This document shows positions 35,338 to 64,000 of a DNA stretch of 64,000 bases, in pieces (position 1 is the stretch's first letter; each line of letters begins with the position of its first letter). The notes beneath the pieces are model-generated. The model worked only from the letters and a program-made list of their open reading frames with translations. It ran no database searches and had not been told where the DNA came from. This stretch comes from Spisula solida (Eukaryota > Mollusca > Bivalvia > Venerida > Mactridae): the NCBI GenBank assembly GCA_947247005.1, contig OX365948.1, positions 40,614,601 to 40,678,600 of the forward strand, read 5' to 3'. A program made the translations under genes and the position numbers.

Positions 35338-36780
35338 GCTCACCTGTCACAAAATGACAGGTCAAGCTTTTGTGATCCCTCTTCGTTCGTCGTCCGTCCA
35401 CTCTTAAGAGAGGAAGTTGTGAGGTTATTTATTTTTCTGTATATTTCATGATTGTGAGGTTAAAAAATGCTTGTTAACCCCATTAGCACTTCTTAGTTTT
35501 AAGATTTATGGCCTACAGGGGTCATGTATCATTCTTTAAAACGACCTTACAATTTCGTCTTAAATATCGTATGGTTGGACAGGAACGCAAATTTACTTAT
35601 TTTTGGAAGGGGCACAACTTGTACAGTACAGGTTATTTTGCGAGGTTGCTTTGTCCAAAGACTTGAGGGGTATGGTGCCCATGGCCTGTTAGGTTACATG
35701 TTCATATGCATGATGGGGTAGACTAAAATACAAAACAAGACTGCGTTCAATAAACGCTTATGCCCCCTGTGGAAGCCTTGTCCATCATTAAGTCTAAGTC
35801 CAAAATTAGGTCAAGGTGAAGGTCAAAATAGGGTTAGGTGATACAGGCGTGTGGAGAGTGTTCATATACAACATCCATGCAAGTATGAAAGCTTTGTAGC
35901 AAGCCATATTAATGCGAGGAGAAACGGTCAATTTGGGTTAAGATTTGGATTGATGTATCACTTCTATGTTGGCTGTTTGCAGGGTTGCTTTGTCCAAAGA
36001 CTTGAGGGTTGTATACAACTAGGAGGACAATGTGGGGTTTGTTGTCCAAATCATTGTGGGGTAGTTTTATTTAGCACAAACTTGCCATCAAATATCAACC
36101 CCTGCATGGTAATTAAGTTGAAGCGAAAATAACCTACGGGTACCTGGGTACTGTTTTTTAAAGCACTTACGGAAATCGTAAACTTACGTTCAAATTTAAA
36201 TTCTTCATAATTCTTGAACAACTGCAAACTGCGAAAGGATATGGTTTGTAGGAGTTCATGAACTAAATCTTTATTGGTATTGCATCTCCATTTACCACAC
36301 TTTATAGTTGTAAAAGTATTATAAAGAATGTAAATTTGATCGTAAGTTTAATATTTCCGTAAGTGCTTTGATAAAATAGTACCCTGGTACCCCATAACGA
36401 TTAAGTTCACAAACCCCACATTATCCCCCATGGCTGTACATCAAACCCCACCCCACATGGTTAGTCTGTGCAAAATAAAACTTGCACTCATGGCCCAATC
36501 TTTATGAAATTGGTCAGAATGTTTGTCTCTATGAAATCTAGGTCAAGTATGAATCTGGGTCATGTGGGGTCAAAAACTAGGTCACAATGTCAAATCATAA
36601 AAAAGCTTGCAAAAGAGGCTGAATATACCTGAATCTTATTCTTAAAATATAAATTATTACTTAGGTCACCATATGGGATTGCATGCACTTCTACGACAGG
36701 TGAGCGACCTAGGGCTACGACAGGTGAGTGACCTAGGGCTACGACAGGTGAGCGACCTAGGGCCCAAAGGTCCCTCTTGT
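35338..36780 (+). repeat. Dispersed element with ctcacctgtcacaaaatgacaggt head
   Basis: Opens with the hairpin agctcacctgtcacaaaatg acaggt and cgtcgtccgtcc. The body has gcttgcaaaag and tcaaggtgaaggtcaaa. It ends in three tandem ctacgacaggtgagcgacct agg units and ggtccctcttgtt. The same family occurs in reverse at 54035-54870, and its end motif ggccctcttgtt at 27180. Confidence 0.7.
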
Positions 36781-36891
36781 TTTTGTTTCACTGTGTATGT
36801 TTGTTACTCACCATAATCGGTGATGTTAGAAGTGACTGTATATTGTAGCCAATCTATCACACGACTGTGTATTGCACCAACCATTTTGTAC

Positions 36892-37090
36892 ACCGTTTCT
36901 GTAGTTCATCAGCAGCCCTACGTTCAAGGAAAAATAACATGACGCACATTTCGAACCAGGTACAAAACGTTTTGTACCGTTCACGTACCAGGTACGAAAC
37001 GTTTCGTACCTGGTACGTTACAGAAAAGAAACGTGGGTCACATGATTTTTCCTTGAACGCAGGGCTGCTGATGAACAACAGAATCGGTTG
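36892..37090. repeat. Nested palindromic element
   Basis: Outer arms ttctgtagttcatcagcagc and gctgctgatgaacaacagaa pair over ~60 bp (including cgttcaaggaaaaat). At the centre is a perfect 34-bp palindrome, cgtaccaggtacgaaac joined to gtttcgtacctggtacg. Flanking text repeats the same accaggtac/gtacctggt words. It is a MITE-like hairpin. Confidence 0.8.
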
Positions 37091-38229
37091 ATAGTGTGTT
37101 ACAGTATTGAGTTTTACTCTGTTTTTGAGCTTGATTTTTAATTCCCCACCACAAAGTGGGAGGGTATTATAGGAATGGTCTCTGTGCGTCTGTCTGTGTG
37201 TCCGTAACAAAATCGTGTCTGCTCCATAACTTGTTGATGCCTGGGCCAAATTGCATGAAACTCATAGCAAATGTGTAACTAATACAGATGACATGCAGAG
37301 CCAACATTTCGTGCCGGCTCAAGGTTACAGTTCAAGGTCAAAGGTTTGAATCTCGCATTTTGTGTTCTGCTATACAGGTAAGCTTTCTGCTTGAGACAGA
37401 TCAGCAGTAAAGACGTTACTGGCTCATGTAGCTGTTAAATATGTAGGGACGAATAAAAATGGTTCTATTTTATCTTTATTATCTCTTCTTTTTCTCCCTA
37501 GAAGTTCTGACTTAAATGGTCGACAGGTCTTATGTTTATCTTTATTATTCACTTATGATATCATTGAGAGATTTATCAGTGAAAATTAAACCAGTAATTC
37601 ATTGTTTCACTTGTGATCAGAAAAAAACCATTTCACTTATGGCTACGCCACTCGCAAAAATATTGATTTCGGGGATCACACGGTGAAATAAAATTCAACA
37701 CCAAAGTCGACAACTATCCTCTTGCAGCATGGCCCAGTGATTATAAAACATTTTTCATGCTCAACTTTACTGTTTGAGGCACTTGAAGATTGAGCACAGA
37801 ATTGACAGGGGTTCTACAATGATTCCAAAATAATCCGGAAATCTGGATTTGCTGCATTTGAAAGAATTATCTTTTCTCACAAAATAAAAGTTTTTGATAA
37901 TTTTTTTTCAAAGAATTGACAAAGTTATGGTGATTTAAAGTACCATAATCTGAATTTTAACAATAAAACAATGTTCGAAACTTAGTTGAGGTTGAACAGT
38001 GTTAGCACTTAGTTTTGGTTTAGGGATATGTGCTAATGGCACCTGACACATGCCTCAGTAGGACCCCTTAATTGAGTTGAGATTGAAATAGTTAATATAT
38101 AATCACATGACCTGGTGTTAGGATTATATGATAAGGCAGTCAGACTAAGTCTCCAGGACGTCAGTAGGAAATAATAGGAAACAAAATGATAAATTTCAAT
38201 AATTTATTCATAAACAAATTACATCTGAG

Positions 38230-38370
38230 GCCATTGGATTCAATGGATTGCTCGGATCCATACAATGAACGACTGGGATCCATACAAATTACAATGAACT
38301 GCTGGTATCCATACAAATTACAATGAGCTGCAGGGATCCATACAAAGAACTGCTGGGATCCATACAATGT
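38230..38370. repeat. Short tandem array, ggatccatacaaattacaatgaactgct-type
   Basis: About five imperfect ~28-bp units with the core atccatacaa and gaactgctgg. Non-coding. Confidence 0.7.
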
Positions 38371-38424
38371 TTCCCGAGAGATGATACCTCACAGTTAACA
38401 GTGTGGACATACCAGGTGGTATCT

Positions 38425-38837
38425 GGGGCCGAGATTACAACGAATACTTACACTCAGCACTCAACACTCAAATATCGAAATTCATTCTTTTGAGGTTCAT
38501 TGTGGCATTTCTTTTAGAGCAAGAACTTGTAATGATGTTAAATTGGTACTAAATATTGTTTTGGCTTACTCCCTAGTTTAATTTAGTGTATTTGTACGCT
38601 TTAATTGGAATTCATCAGTCTGTGTGCTGAGTGTGGCACTCAGATTCAGTAATTGCATTTACACCTCATAAATAGTACAAAATGGCAAAGAAATGTTATT
38701 TTCAATACTCATTAACTATTTTATACATTTTCCTCATCTAAATTAGCAATCTATGACAAATAATAGCTCATTTTATTACATTTTCAATATTTGAGTGTTG
38801 AGTGCTGAGTGTAAGTATTCGTTGTAATCCCGGCCCC
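38425..38837. mobile_element. MITE-like element with ~48-bp terminal inverted repeats
   Basis: The left end ggggccgagattacaacgaa then tacttacactcagcactcaa, and the right end ttgagtgctgagtgtaagta then ttcgttgtaatcccggcccc, are near-perfect reverse complements. The element is ~413 bp with no coding potential. Confidence 0.8.
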
Positions 38838-39535
38838 TGGTTTAATTTTTGGCTAACACAGCAAGAAGAAATCTTTAAACTAAAAAGTTAAAAACCTTAT
38901 AATAAGTATTTTATTCTTTGCCAGATTTTAACAAGATATCCTAGATGCTCAAGCCAATAATGAGTACTATCCACTGAACTAAATACAGTTTTTGCCCGTA
39001 ACCAATTTAAATGCTATCAACTTTAAGTTGACATATTTCTTCTTGCGACATAAGCCAAAATTAACACCACATACCATTATGCAATATAATTTATAGTGTA
39101 ATCAGCCCTTTAATAATGAAAAATGTTTGGTCCATGCCAAGCCCATATTTTTACAAAAGTTCACAAATTTTTAATAAAATACATAGAGGACGTTTCAACC
39201 AATCATTTAATTTCATAAAGCAAGATGACAATTCAGGCATTATCCCATATTGAGGGAAATAATTAAATGCATGTGCAAGATTAACAATTTCTTAGGCTGT
39301 AGCCAAGTGTTATATACTTCCTAGTTTCATCTAAGAAAAGATGATCCGAGTTCTAATGTTACAATTAACAGAATCTAGAAACTTTTGGGAATCTTAATGT
39401 CACAGGTATAAAGACTGATTGGTTAGAACATCCTCTCGGTGTAAACTCTTTATTATGATGATATTCACCTAAATCAACATCAGAAGGAGGTCATTCACAG
39501 ATAGTAACCAACACATACACAGAAATTAAAGCCCC

Positions 39536-39684
39536 GGGGTGGTAGTCAATATTGATCTTACTCGACTTAAGGATAAGGACAACCAATCAGATCACACCAT
39601 ATTAAACTTTGAGTCAGGAACAGGCAATTTGATTGGCTATCCTTATTCTCCAATTAAGTAAGATCAATATTGAATACCATCCCT
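39536..39684 (+). mobile_element. MITE family B, copy 1 (TIR ggggtggtattcaatattga)
   Basis: Ends ggggtggtagtcaatattga then tcttact, and agatcaatattgaataccat ccc, form ~28-bp inverted repeats. The ~149-bp element contains gataaggacaaccaatcaga and attggctatccttatt. It is a relative of 61424-61567 in opposite orientation. Confidence 0.8.
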
Positions 39685-40274
39685 TGCCGATAAAATTCTT
39701 TATCAGAAAAATAACTGATACTGTATAATATAAAATCTGCACACTTCTTTGAATATATAACTGTCAAAACACAATAGATAGCATTACCCTGATAAATATC
39801 GATAAACAATTTAAATAATAAAATCCTAAACATACATGGAAAGTTTCTGACATTTTGATTTTGCATTGCATAATATATATTAATGCTACAATGACATAAA
39901 TAAACAGTAGATAAAATGAAAACAAACTTAGTAGATATGTCAATTTTGAGATAGTTGAGGTTCAAAGATGGATTTTGATTTTGACTGTGTTGAAATGTTG
40001 GAGGGTCACTCTAGAGAGCTTGCTATAAATACACCAAAAACATCATTATTTTGATATTGCCTGTCAAATGCAACACATGAATATTTTTAAATTTAGCAGC
40101 AGATAAGATGATATATTACTATTTTCACGTTTATTTTATCAGTTCAGTTAATGTAAAACGAACATGAATATTGATTTCTTGACTCTTATCAAAGTTGAAG
40201 TAGTATATAAATCCCACCTGATTACTGCAACTCCATTAGTAGAGCATTAATTAAACAATAGGCAATTTTTTTTC

Positions 40275-40457
40275 AATGATAAAGTTACTCTGAATAAACC
40301 TGGAGAATTTCAATGATAAAGTAACTGTGAATAAAACCTGGAGAATTTCAATGATAAAGTAACTGTGAATAAAACATGGAGAATTTCAATGATAAAGTAA
40401 ATGTGAATAAAACCTGGAGAATTTCAATGATGAAGTAAATGTGAATAAAACCTGGAG
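40275..40457. repeat. 38-bp minisatellite
   Basis: About five copies of aatttcaatgataaagtaac tgtgaataaaacctggag. Confidence 0.85.
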
Positions 40458-40774
40458 AAGAAACAAACTATACAATCATGTATATATAATGTGTACATAA
40501 GTTCATATATTAAGTGTATCATACCAGTATAAGATATAGACCTGATACTATGCATAAATAAATTACCAAAATAAAATTACCAAGTTATTGCATCAAATAT
40601 ATCAATTACCACAAGCAAATCCGGCAGTATCAGTCCATTATGTTTGTATTACACCTCGAGCATCTGTGATACTCCCTGCTCATGAAAACATTTTAGAACT
40701 AGGTATTTCAATAAACATGTCCTTTCAACTATCACAGACTTAAATCATAAACATAAGAAAACATAGGATAATAT

Positions 40775-41040
40775 GACATGGTCAAAATTCACACAAATTG
40801 TCAGAATCATTCAAACATCATACAGATATAATAATTGTTTTATAACATGTTGATAAAATGCAAGTAAACTTCCAAAAAACCTAGTTTTATTCCTGACTGA
40901 AATTGAAAGCAAGTATGACAGGCGGTGTAATAGTGACATATTTATTGATATAATTGACCATTGTGGATTTGATTTTGTGGTTGAGGTCACCCACGAAATC
41001 CATAAAATTAAATCCCCCACAAATATTTATGATTTTACAG
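40775..41040 (+). repeat. Dispersed repeat, tcacacaaattgtcaga family, copy 1
   Basis: Contains tcacacaaattgtcagaat, agtaaacttccaaaaaacct, ttgaaagcaagtatgacagg, and a foldable segment gattttgtggttgaggtcac / ccacgaaatcca. It aligns with 48096-48358 in the same orientation. Confidence 0.65.
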
Positions 41041-41136
41041 TAGAATTAAATAGATGTCGTACAGTTGATAGTAATCACCTTAATTAAATGACCACCTGCC
41101 TTAAGTTATATACAGCGAAACAACATATAGCACACA

Positions 41137-41327
41137 GGGGTCCCACTTGCTTCTGAATCTGAAGTGTCATTTTGATACCTTTGACAAAATTTTAACACTT
41201 TATAGGCAAAATTTCCATGATTTTAAGAGAAAATGACCCTTCAAACCAAAATCTTGAGGGTCAAAATGTGGCTTTTTGGAAATTTCAAGGGTCGAAACCC
41301 CAACTCCCGAGTCAAATGGAACCCCTG
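41137..41327. mobile_element. hAT-like MITE family C, copy 1
   Basis: Begins caggggtcccacttgcttct and ends aatggaacccctg. The internal text matches 47338-47521 (ttctgaatctgaag, agagaaaatgacccttcaaa, cttgagggtcaaaa). No transposase. Confidence 0.6.
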
Positions 41328-41716
41328 GCACATGTAACCCATAGCATTCTGCTTGCTGGAGTTGCATGGAGTTCCAAGTATTAAGAACACTTCAGACACC
41401 TTACAAATAACATCCCAAAAGTCTGTGATTACGATAGTGGTCACATCATAGTACACACCATAACCACTGGGGGAAATCATCAAATTAAATAAATATGAAA
41501 AGGCAAATTGGATATGAGATTATAGGCCACACTAAAGTCAGATTTATATGAAGTAGACCATTTGTCATCACATCATTACCACACATGTACCAGGAAATGC
41601 CTTGTGTTTCTGGAATGAATTATAACAAGAATGCAAGACATGCATTGGCACCATTAAAAATATAAACTAACCAAATACAAAGAAGATACATTCTAAAACA
41701 TGGATGGATGCATTAG

Positions 41717-41935
41717 ACCATGATTATGTGAGCAAGTTTTCAACTGCTGTAAGCTAGACCACAATTATGTAAGCAAGTTTTCCACTGCTGTAAGCTAGAT
41801 CACAATTATGTAAGCAAGTTTTCAACTGCTGTAAGCTAGACCACAATTATGTGAACAAGTTTTCAACTGCTGTAAGCTAGACCACAATTATGTAAGCAAG
41901 TTTTCAATTGAAATAAGCTAGATAATTTTTCAACT
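41717..41935. repeat. 41-bp minisatellite
   Basis: Just over five copies of gctagaccacaattatgtaa gcaagttttcaactgctgta a. Confidence 0.88.
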
Positions 41936-42639
41936 GCTATAGTGGCAATTTGTTTCTAAAGACTAATAAAGATCTTAGAAGAAGTTGTGAGAAAATAGTC
42001 AATATTGTTAAACCCTAAATGTACATGAAGAACATAAAATTATATTGTATTTTCTTACAATTTCATTGAAGACTTTTGAAGTCCATACCCTGTGCTCAAT
42101 GATACACCTGAGGCATAACAAAACAAGACATGGACATTCCATGAAAACCAGATTTTCTATTTTTAGTAACAGTGATCTTGACCCCACTTTCAGTCCCAAG
42201 CATGTATGTTTTTACATAAGCCACCTTCACAGCAAGTTTCATCATGATATCTTATTCCTAACTGAAGTCATCAACCTGAAACCAATTGTTGACGCCTGCC
42301 CAGCCGCCGAAATTGCAAAACTTATTAACCAATTTTTTTCATTGGAAAATCTAGTTAGTAACAAAACTTTGAACCATAATAAAATAATTTCTGGATCATC
42401 ATTACAGGCAAATTATAACCTGAATTATCTCCCCTTTCCCCTTTTTCCATGGATGACTGTCTTGCAACTAAATTATTATAGCATAAAAAAAATACATTAA
42501 TACTTATATTAAGATGAATACAGGTATAGAGAACAATAATCTGATGCCAGCATCACAAATATATATATATAATCTTAAAAATATTACAAAACACAAAACA
42601 ATACACAACAAAAAATTCACAAACTAATTATTGCCAAAT

Positions 42640-42910
42640 CAGGCTGAAAACTAGAAGGGTTTTTGATACAGAAACATGTCTCACACAAAGGGCAATAACT
42701 CAGGAAATATTCATCCGACCTAAAATTCCTGAAATATGCACAGCTATGTTTCGTACCAAATATTCATGTGAAGTTTCATTGAAATCCGATCAATGCTTAA
42801 GGAGCGCAAGTGCTTACAAATTTTGTAACGTCCATCCAGACAGACATCCATCCAGACACCCAGCACACTATCAATATGTCTCTTCCACTTTATGTGGGAG
42901 ACATAGAGCG
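42640..42910 (+). repeat. Dispersed repeat with gggcaataactcagg and cagacagacat motifs
   Basis: Pattern: ctagaagggtttttgataca, gtctcacacaaagggcaata, ctcaggaaatattcatccga, cctaaaattcctgaa, atgtgaagtttcattgaaat, then gtccatccagacagacatcc and atgtgggagacat. Relatives are at 45225-45330 with 46076-46205, 51470-51670, 53040-53130 with 53810-53940, and 63260-63640. Confidence 0.7.
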
Positions 42911-43973
42911 AGTTCAGCTGACTTACGAGGGTAAACTCGATTAACAAGAGTTGCAGCAAAAGAAGTCGAGTTTCAACCCTCATGTGTACTGGAGTAGACT
43001 AGAGTTTAACCCCGCTTCAAGGCTGGGTTGCTGTAGTTCCAATCGGGACACCTCGGACAATTTCTTACGAATCACGTATAAATGCCGTACGGACCATTTC
43101 CAATTGCTGTAGTTCCACATGTCAGCCATGTTTGTTTACACTGTAATTTTACCCTTTTCGTTTTGCTGAAGAGCTCCAAGAGTTAGTTTATTTTTAGATT
43201 CTTACGTCACTAGAGTTAACTCTAGTAGTACAGCTGAACTCGCTCATAAATTTATTAAAAATTGATCAGTTTCTATGGTATTCTAATGGGATTTCTAGCT
43301 AAATAAACCAAAGTACAAAACTTAAGCACCGAAAAAATGGACAATCCCTCGAAAGCTTGTTTGTGTTAAAATTCACATGTTATAATTTAAATTATTACTA
43401 TAGTTACAAGAGGCAGTACTATCGGAAAATGGCTCATAAAATATCTGAAAACTTTTTTTCTCTACAATATCAATGCAATGAATACATTATACAGGAAAGT
43501 ACATAAATGACAGTAGAATATTTTTTATACATGTATAATAAAAATGTACAATAAATAACATTATAGAGTAGTTTAGGCGAAATTCAATGCAAATAAAAAA
43601 GTAGGTCATTATTTACTTATAGAAATAAAATATATTAGCTACGAATCATATCGACATAATCTTAAACCTCCTGATCAAACTGTTTCACTTTTACTTTAAA
43701 GCAAAGAAGAAATGAGCATGAGCCTATCCAAAAATCAGCATTGTATGCTTACTGGTATTTTTTGAAACTTAACATTTCATAAAAATTATAGGCTAATTTA
43801 CCCATTTCTTTACCAATTTCAAAGCTGGTGAAAAAAATTACTTACAAAATATTGGTTTCTGTGAATTTTTTTCAACTTGTAAATGTATATTGTTTTAGGC
43901 CCAAATGACGAAACTTGGTTTTTGTGAAAAAAACCCAAACACTTTGGTATCTAGACACTAATTTAAACATCCA

Positions 43974-63232
<19,259 letters not shown>

Positions 63233-63250
<18 letters not shown>

Positions 63251-63477
63251 CTGGAAACAGAATTGGAGGACAAAAATGAATATCTCCTATAGAGGGCCAT
63301 AACTCTGGCAAAATTCATTTCACTTAAAATAGCTGATTCAATATCATTCGGGAAACAGAAATTGAGGATAATTAGAAGTATTTATGACACAAAGATGCAT
63401 ATCTCCTACAAAGGGCCATAACTCTGGCAAAATTCAATTCACCTAAAATAGCTGATTCGATATCATTCTGTTAAAAG
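63233..63477 (-). repeat. Triplicated 5' boundary of TTC39 exon 63118-63250
   Basis: The first 18 exon bases and the adjacent intron recur twice upstream in the intron: agctgattctatatcattct (real junction), agctgattcaatatcattcg at 63331, and agctgattcgatatcattct at 63450. Each copy is followed by dispersed-repeat text (agggccataactctggcaaa). In copy 2 the acceptor AG has become CG; in copy 3 it is intact (AACAG). Confidence 0.8.
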
Positions 63478-63920
63478 AAATAGAGGGGAATTAAAAGGGT
63501 TTTTGCCACAAAAATGTGAATCTCCAATAAAGGGCGATAAGTCTGGCAATATTCTTCTGACCTAAAATTCCTGACAATATGCACAACTAGGCTTGGCTAT
63601 GGTATGACAGCCAAATGTGCAAGGTCATGGAGGCCTTGACCTTTCAAGTACTGACCTAAAATTGATATGTGTCAACTTCTGATGGTACCCAACCTCCCCA
63701 TAAAATTTGAAGATTCTCCAATCATGTTAATTAAAAATCACAGCAACCTTGACCTATAACAAACTGACCTCAAAATCAATAGGGGTCATATAAACTGTTG
63801 ATAACTAACCTCCAGGTAAAGTTTAAGGATCCTAGGGCCCAAGCGTTCTTCAGTTATTGAACCAAAACCATTTGGTCTACTGACAGAGTGACCGACCTAC
63901 TGACTGACATGTGCAAATAT
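63260..63920 (+). repeat. Dispersed repeat (gggccataactctgg family) at the right edge
   Basis: tctcctatagagggccataa then ctctggcaaaattcat, cctaaaattcctgacaatat gcacaactaggc, caaggtcatggaggccttga cc, and actgacagagtgaccgacct. Same family as 42640, 45225 and 51470. No exon is recognised between 63251 and 64000. Confidence 0.65.
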
Positions 63921-64000
63921 CACTTAGATTACACGATGATAAAAGAGAGGAATAATAATAGAGTGGAAGAAGAGATGTTTGTAAAACATGTATAGTCAGA

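Larger units (their letters stand above)
34190..38000. other. Intergenic, 3' side of SLC35B3
   Basis: No gene is recognised. It holds an AATAAA at 34712-34717, the probable polyadenylation signal of SLC35B3. Around 34960-35220 are loose ~35-bp direct repeats on gttaaaaatgtttc / ttgagggatgtta. Further on lie the element at 35338-36780, the palindrome at 36892-37090, and a dispersed element head at 37139 (ccccaccacaaagtgggagg). Confidence 0.5.
38838..43973. other. Repeat-rich region 3' of TTC39
   Basis: No exon with a recognisable product. It contains the minisatellites at 40275-40457 and 41717-41935 and the elements at 39536, 40720, 41137 and 42640. The 3' UTR of TTC39 begins at 43973 and runs leftward; its end cannot be fixed. 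Confidence 0.5.

Noticed and set aside
42045..42500. 151-codon plus-strand open frame
   Set aside because: AT-rich, no family resemblance, includes dispersed-repeat text; not supported as a gene.

Overview
This is a window of an animal nuclear genome: AT-rich, with small exons, GT-AG introns of hundreds to thousands of bases and very dense dispersed repeats. The repeat vocabulary (short hairpin heads followed by runs of cgtccgtc and the motif gccataactc, palindromic caps such as ctcacctgtcacaaaatgacaggt, tRNA-derived SINEs, many MITEs) is the kind seen in bivalve mollusc genomes. I infer a lophotrochozoan, most likely a bivalve; this is inference, not proof. No bacterial, plasmid or CRISPR features are present.

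Layout. (1) 438-1565, minus strand: two possible terminal exons of a gene I cannot name. (2) 2764-10567, minus: complete 8-exon gene for U2 snRNP protein A' (SNRPA1), 247 aa. (3) 10568-10981: compact divergent promoter with NRF1-like, ETS-like and TATA-like motifs. (4) 10982-15536, plus: complete 6-exon gene for an HD-superfamily phosphohydrolase of the COG4339 type, 222 codons, with one in-frame TGA in exon 1 where the family has Trp. Two ~1 kb repeats in opposite orientation surround its last two exons. (5) 17.0-26.0 kb: intergenic, with a 5'-truncated broken CR1/Jockey-type LINE (20035 to ~23850). Its 3' tail is split by a ~2.0 kb foldback element with a 9-bp target duplication. (6) 26031-34189, plus: complete 9-exon gene for SLC35B3, the PAPS transporter 2, 389 aa. 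(7) 34.2-43.9 kb: convergent intergenic region full of repeats. (8) 43974-63250, minus: the last 14 exons (546 codons) of a TTC39-family gene, whose 5' part lies beyond the right edge.

The genes do not form a pathway: splicing (SNRPA1), small-molecule phosphohydrolysis (HD), Golgi PAPS import for sulfation (SLC35B3) and a TPR scaffold (TTC39). SNRPA1 and the HD gene are head to head; SLC35B3 and TTC39 are tail to tail.

The most unusual signal concerns 3' splice sites. In three introns the acceptor is the edge of a tandem array built from acceptor sequence. The clearest is SLC35B3 exon 2, where a 26-bp unit (last 8 intron bases plus first 18 exon bases) is repeated nine times immediately upstream of the real junction. 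Exon coordinates were worked out by hand from splice phase and protein family patterns; no alignment or transcript was available.
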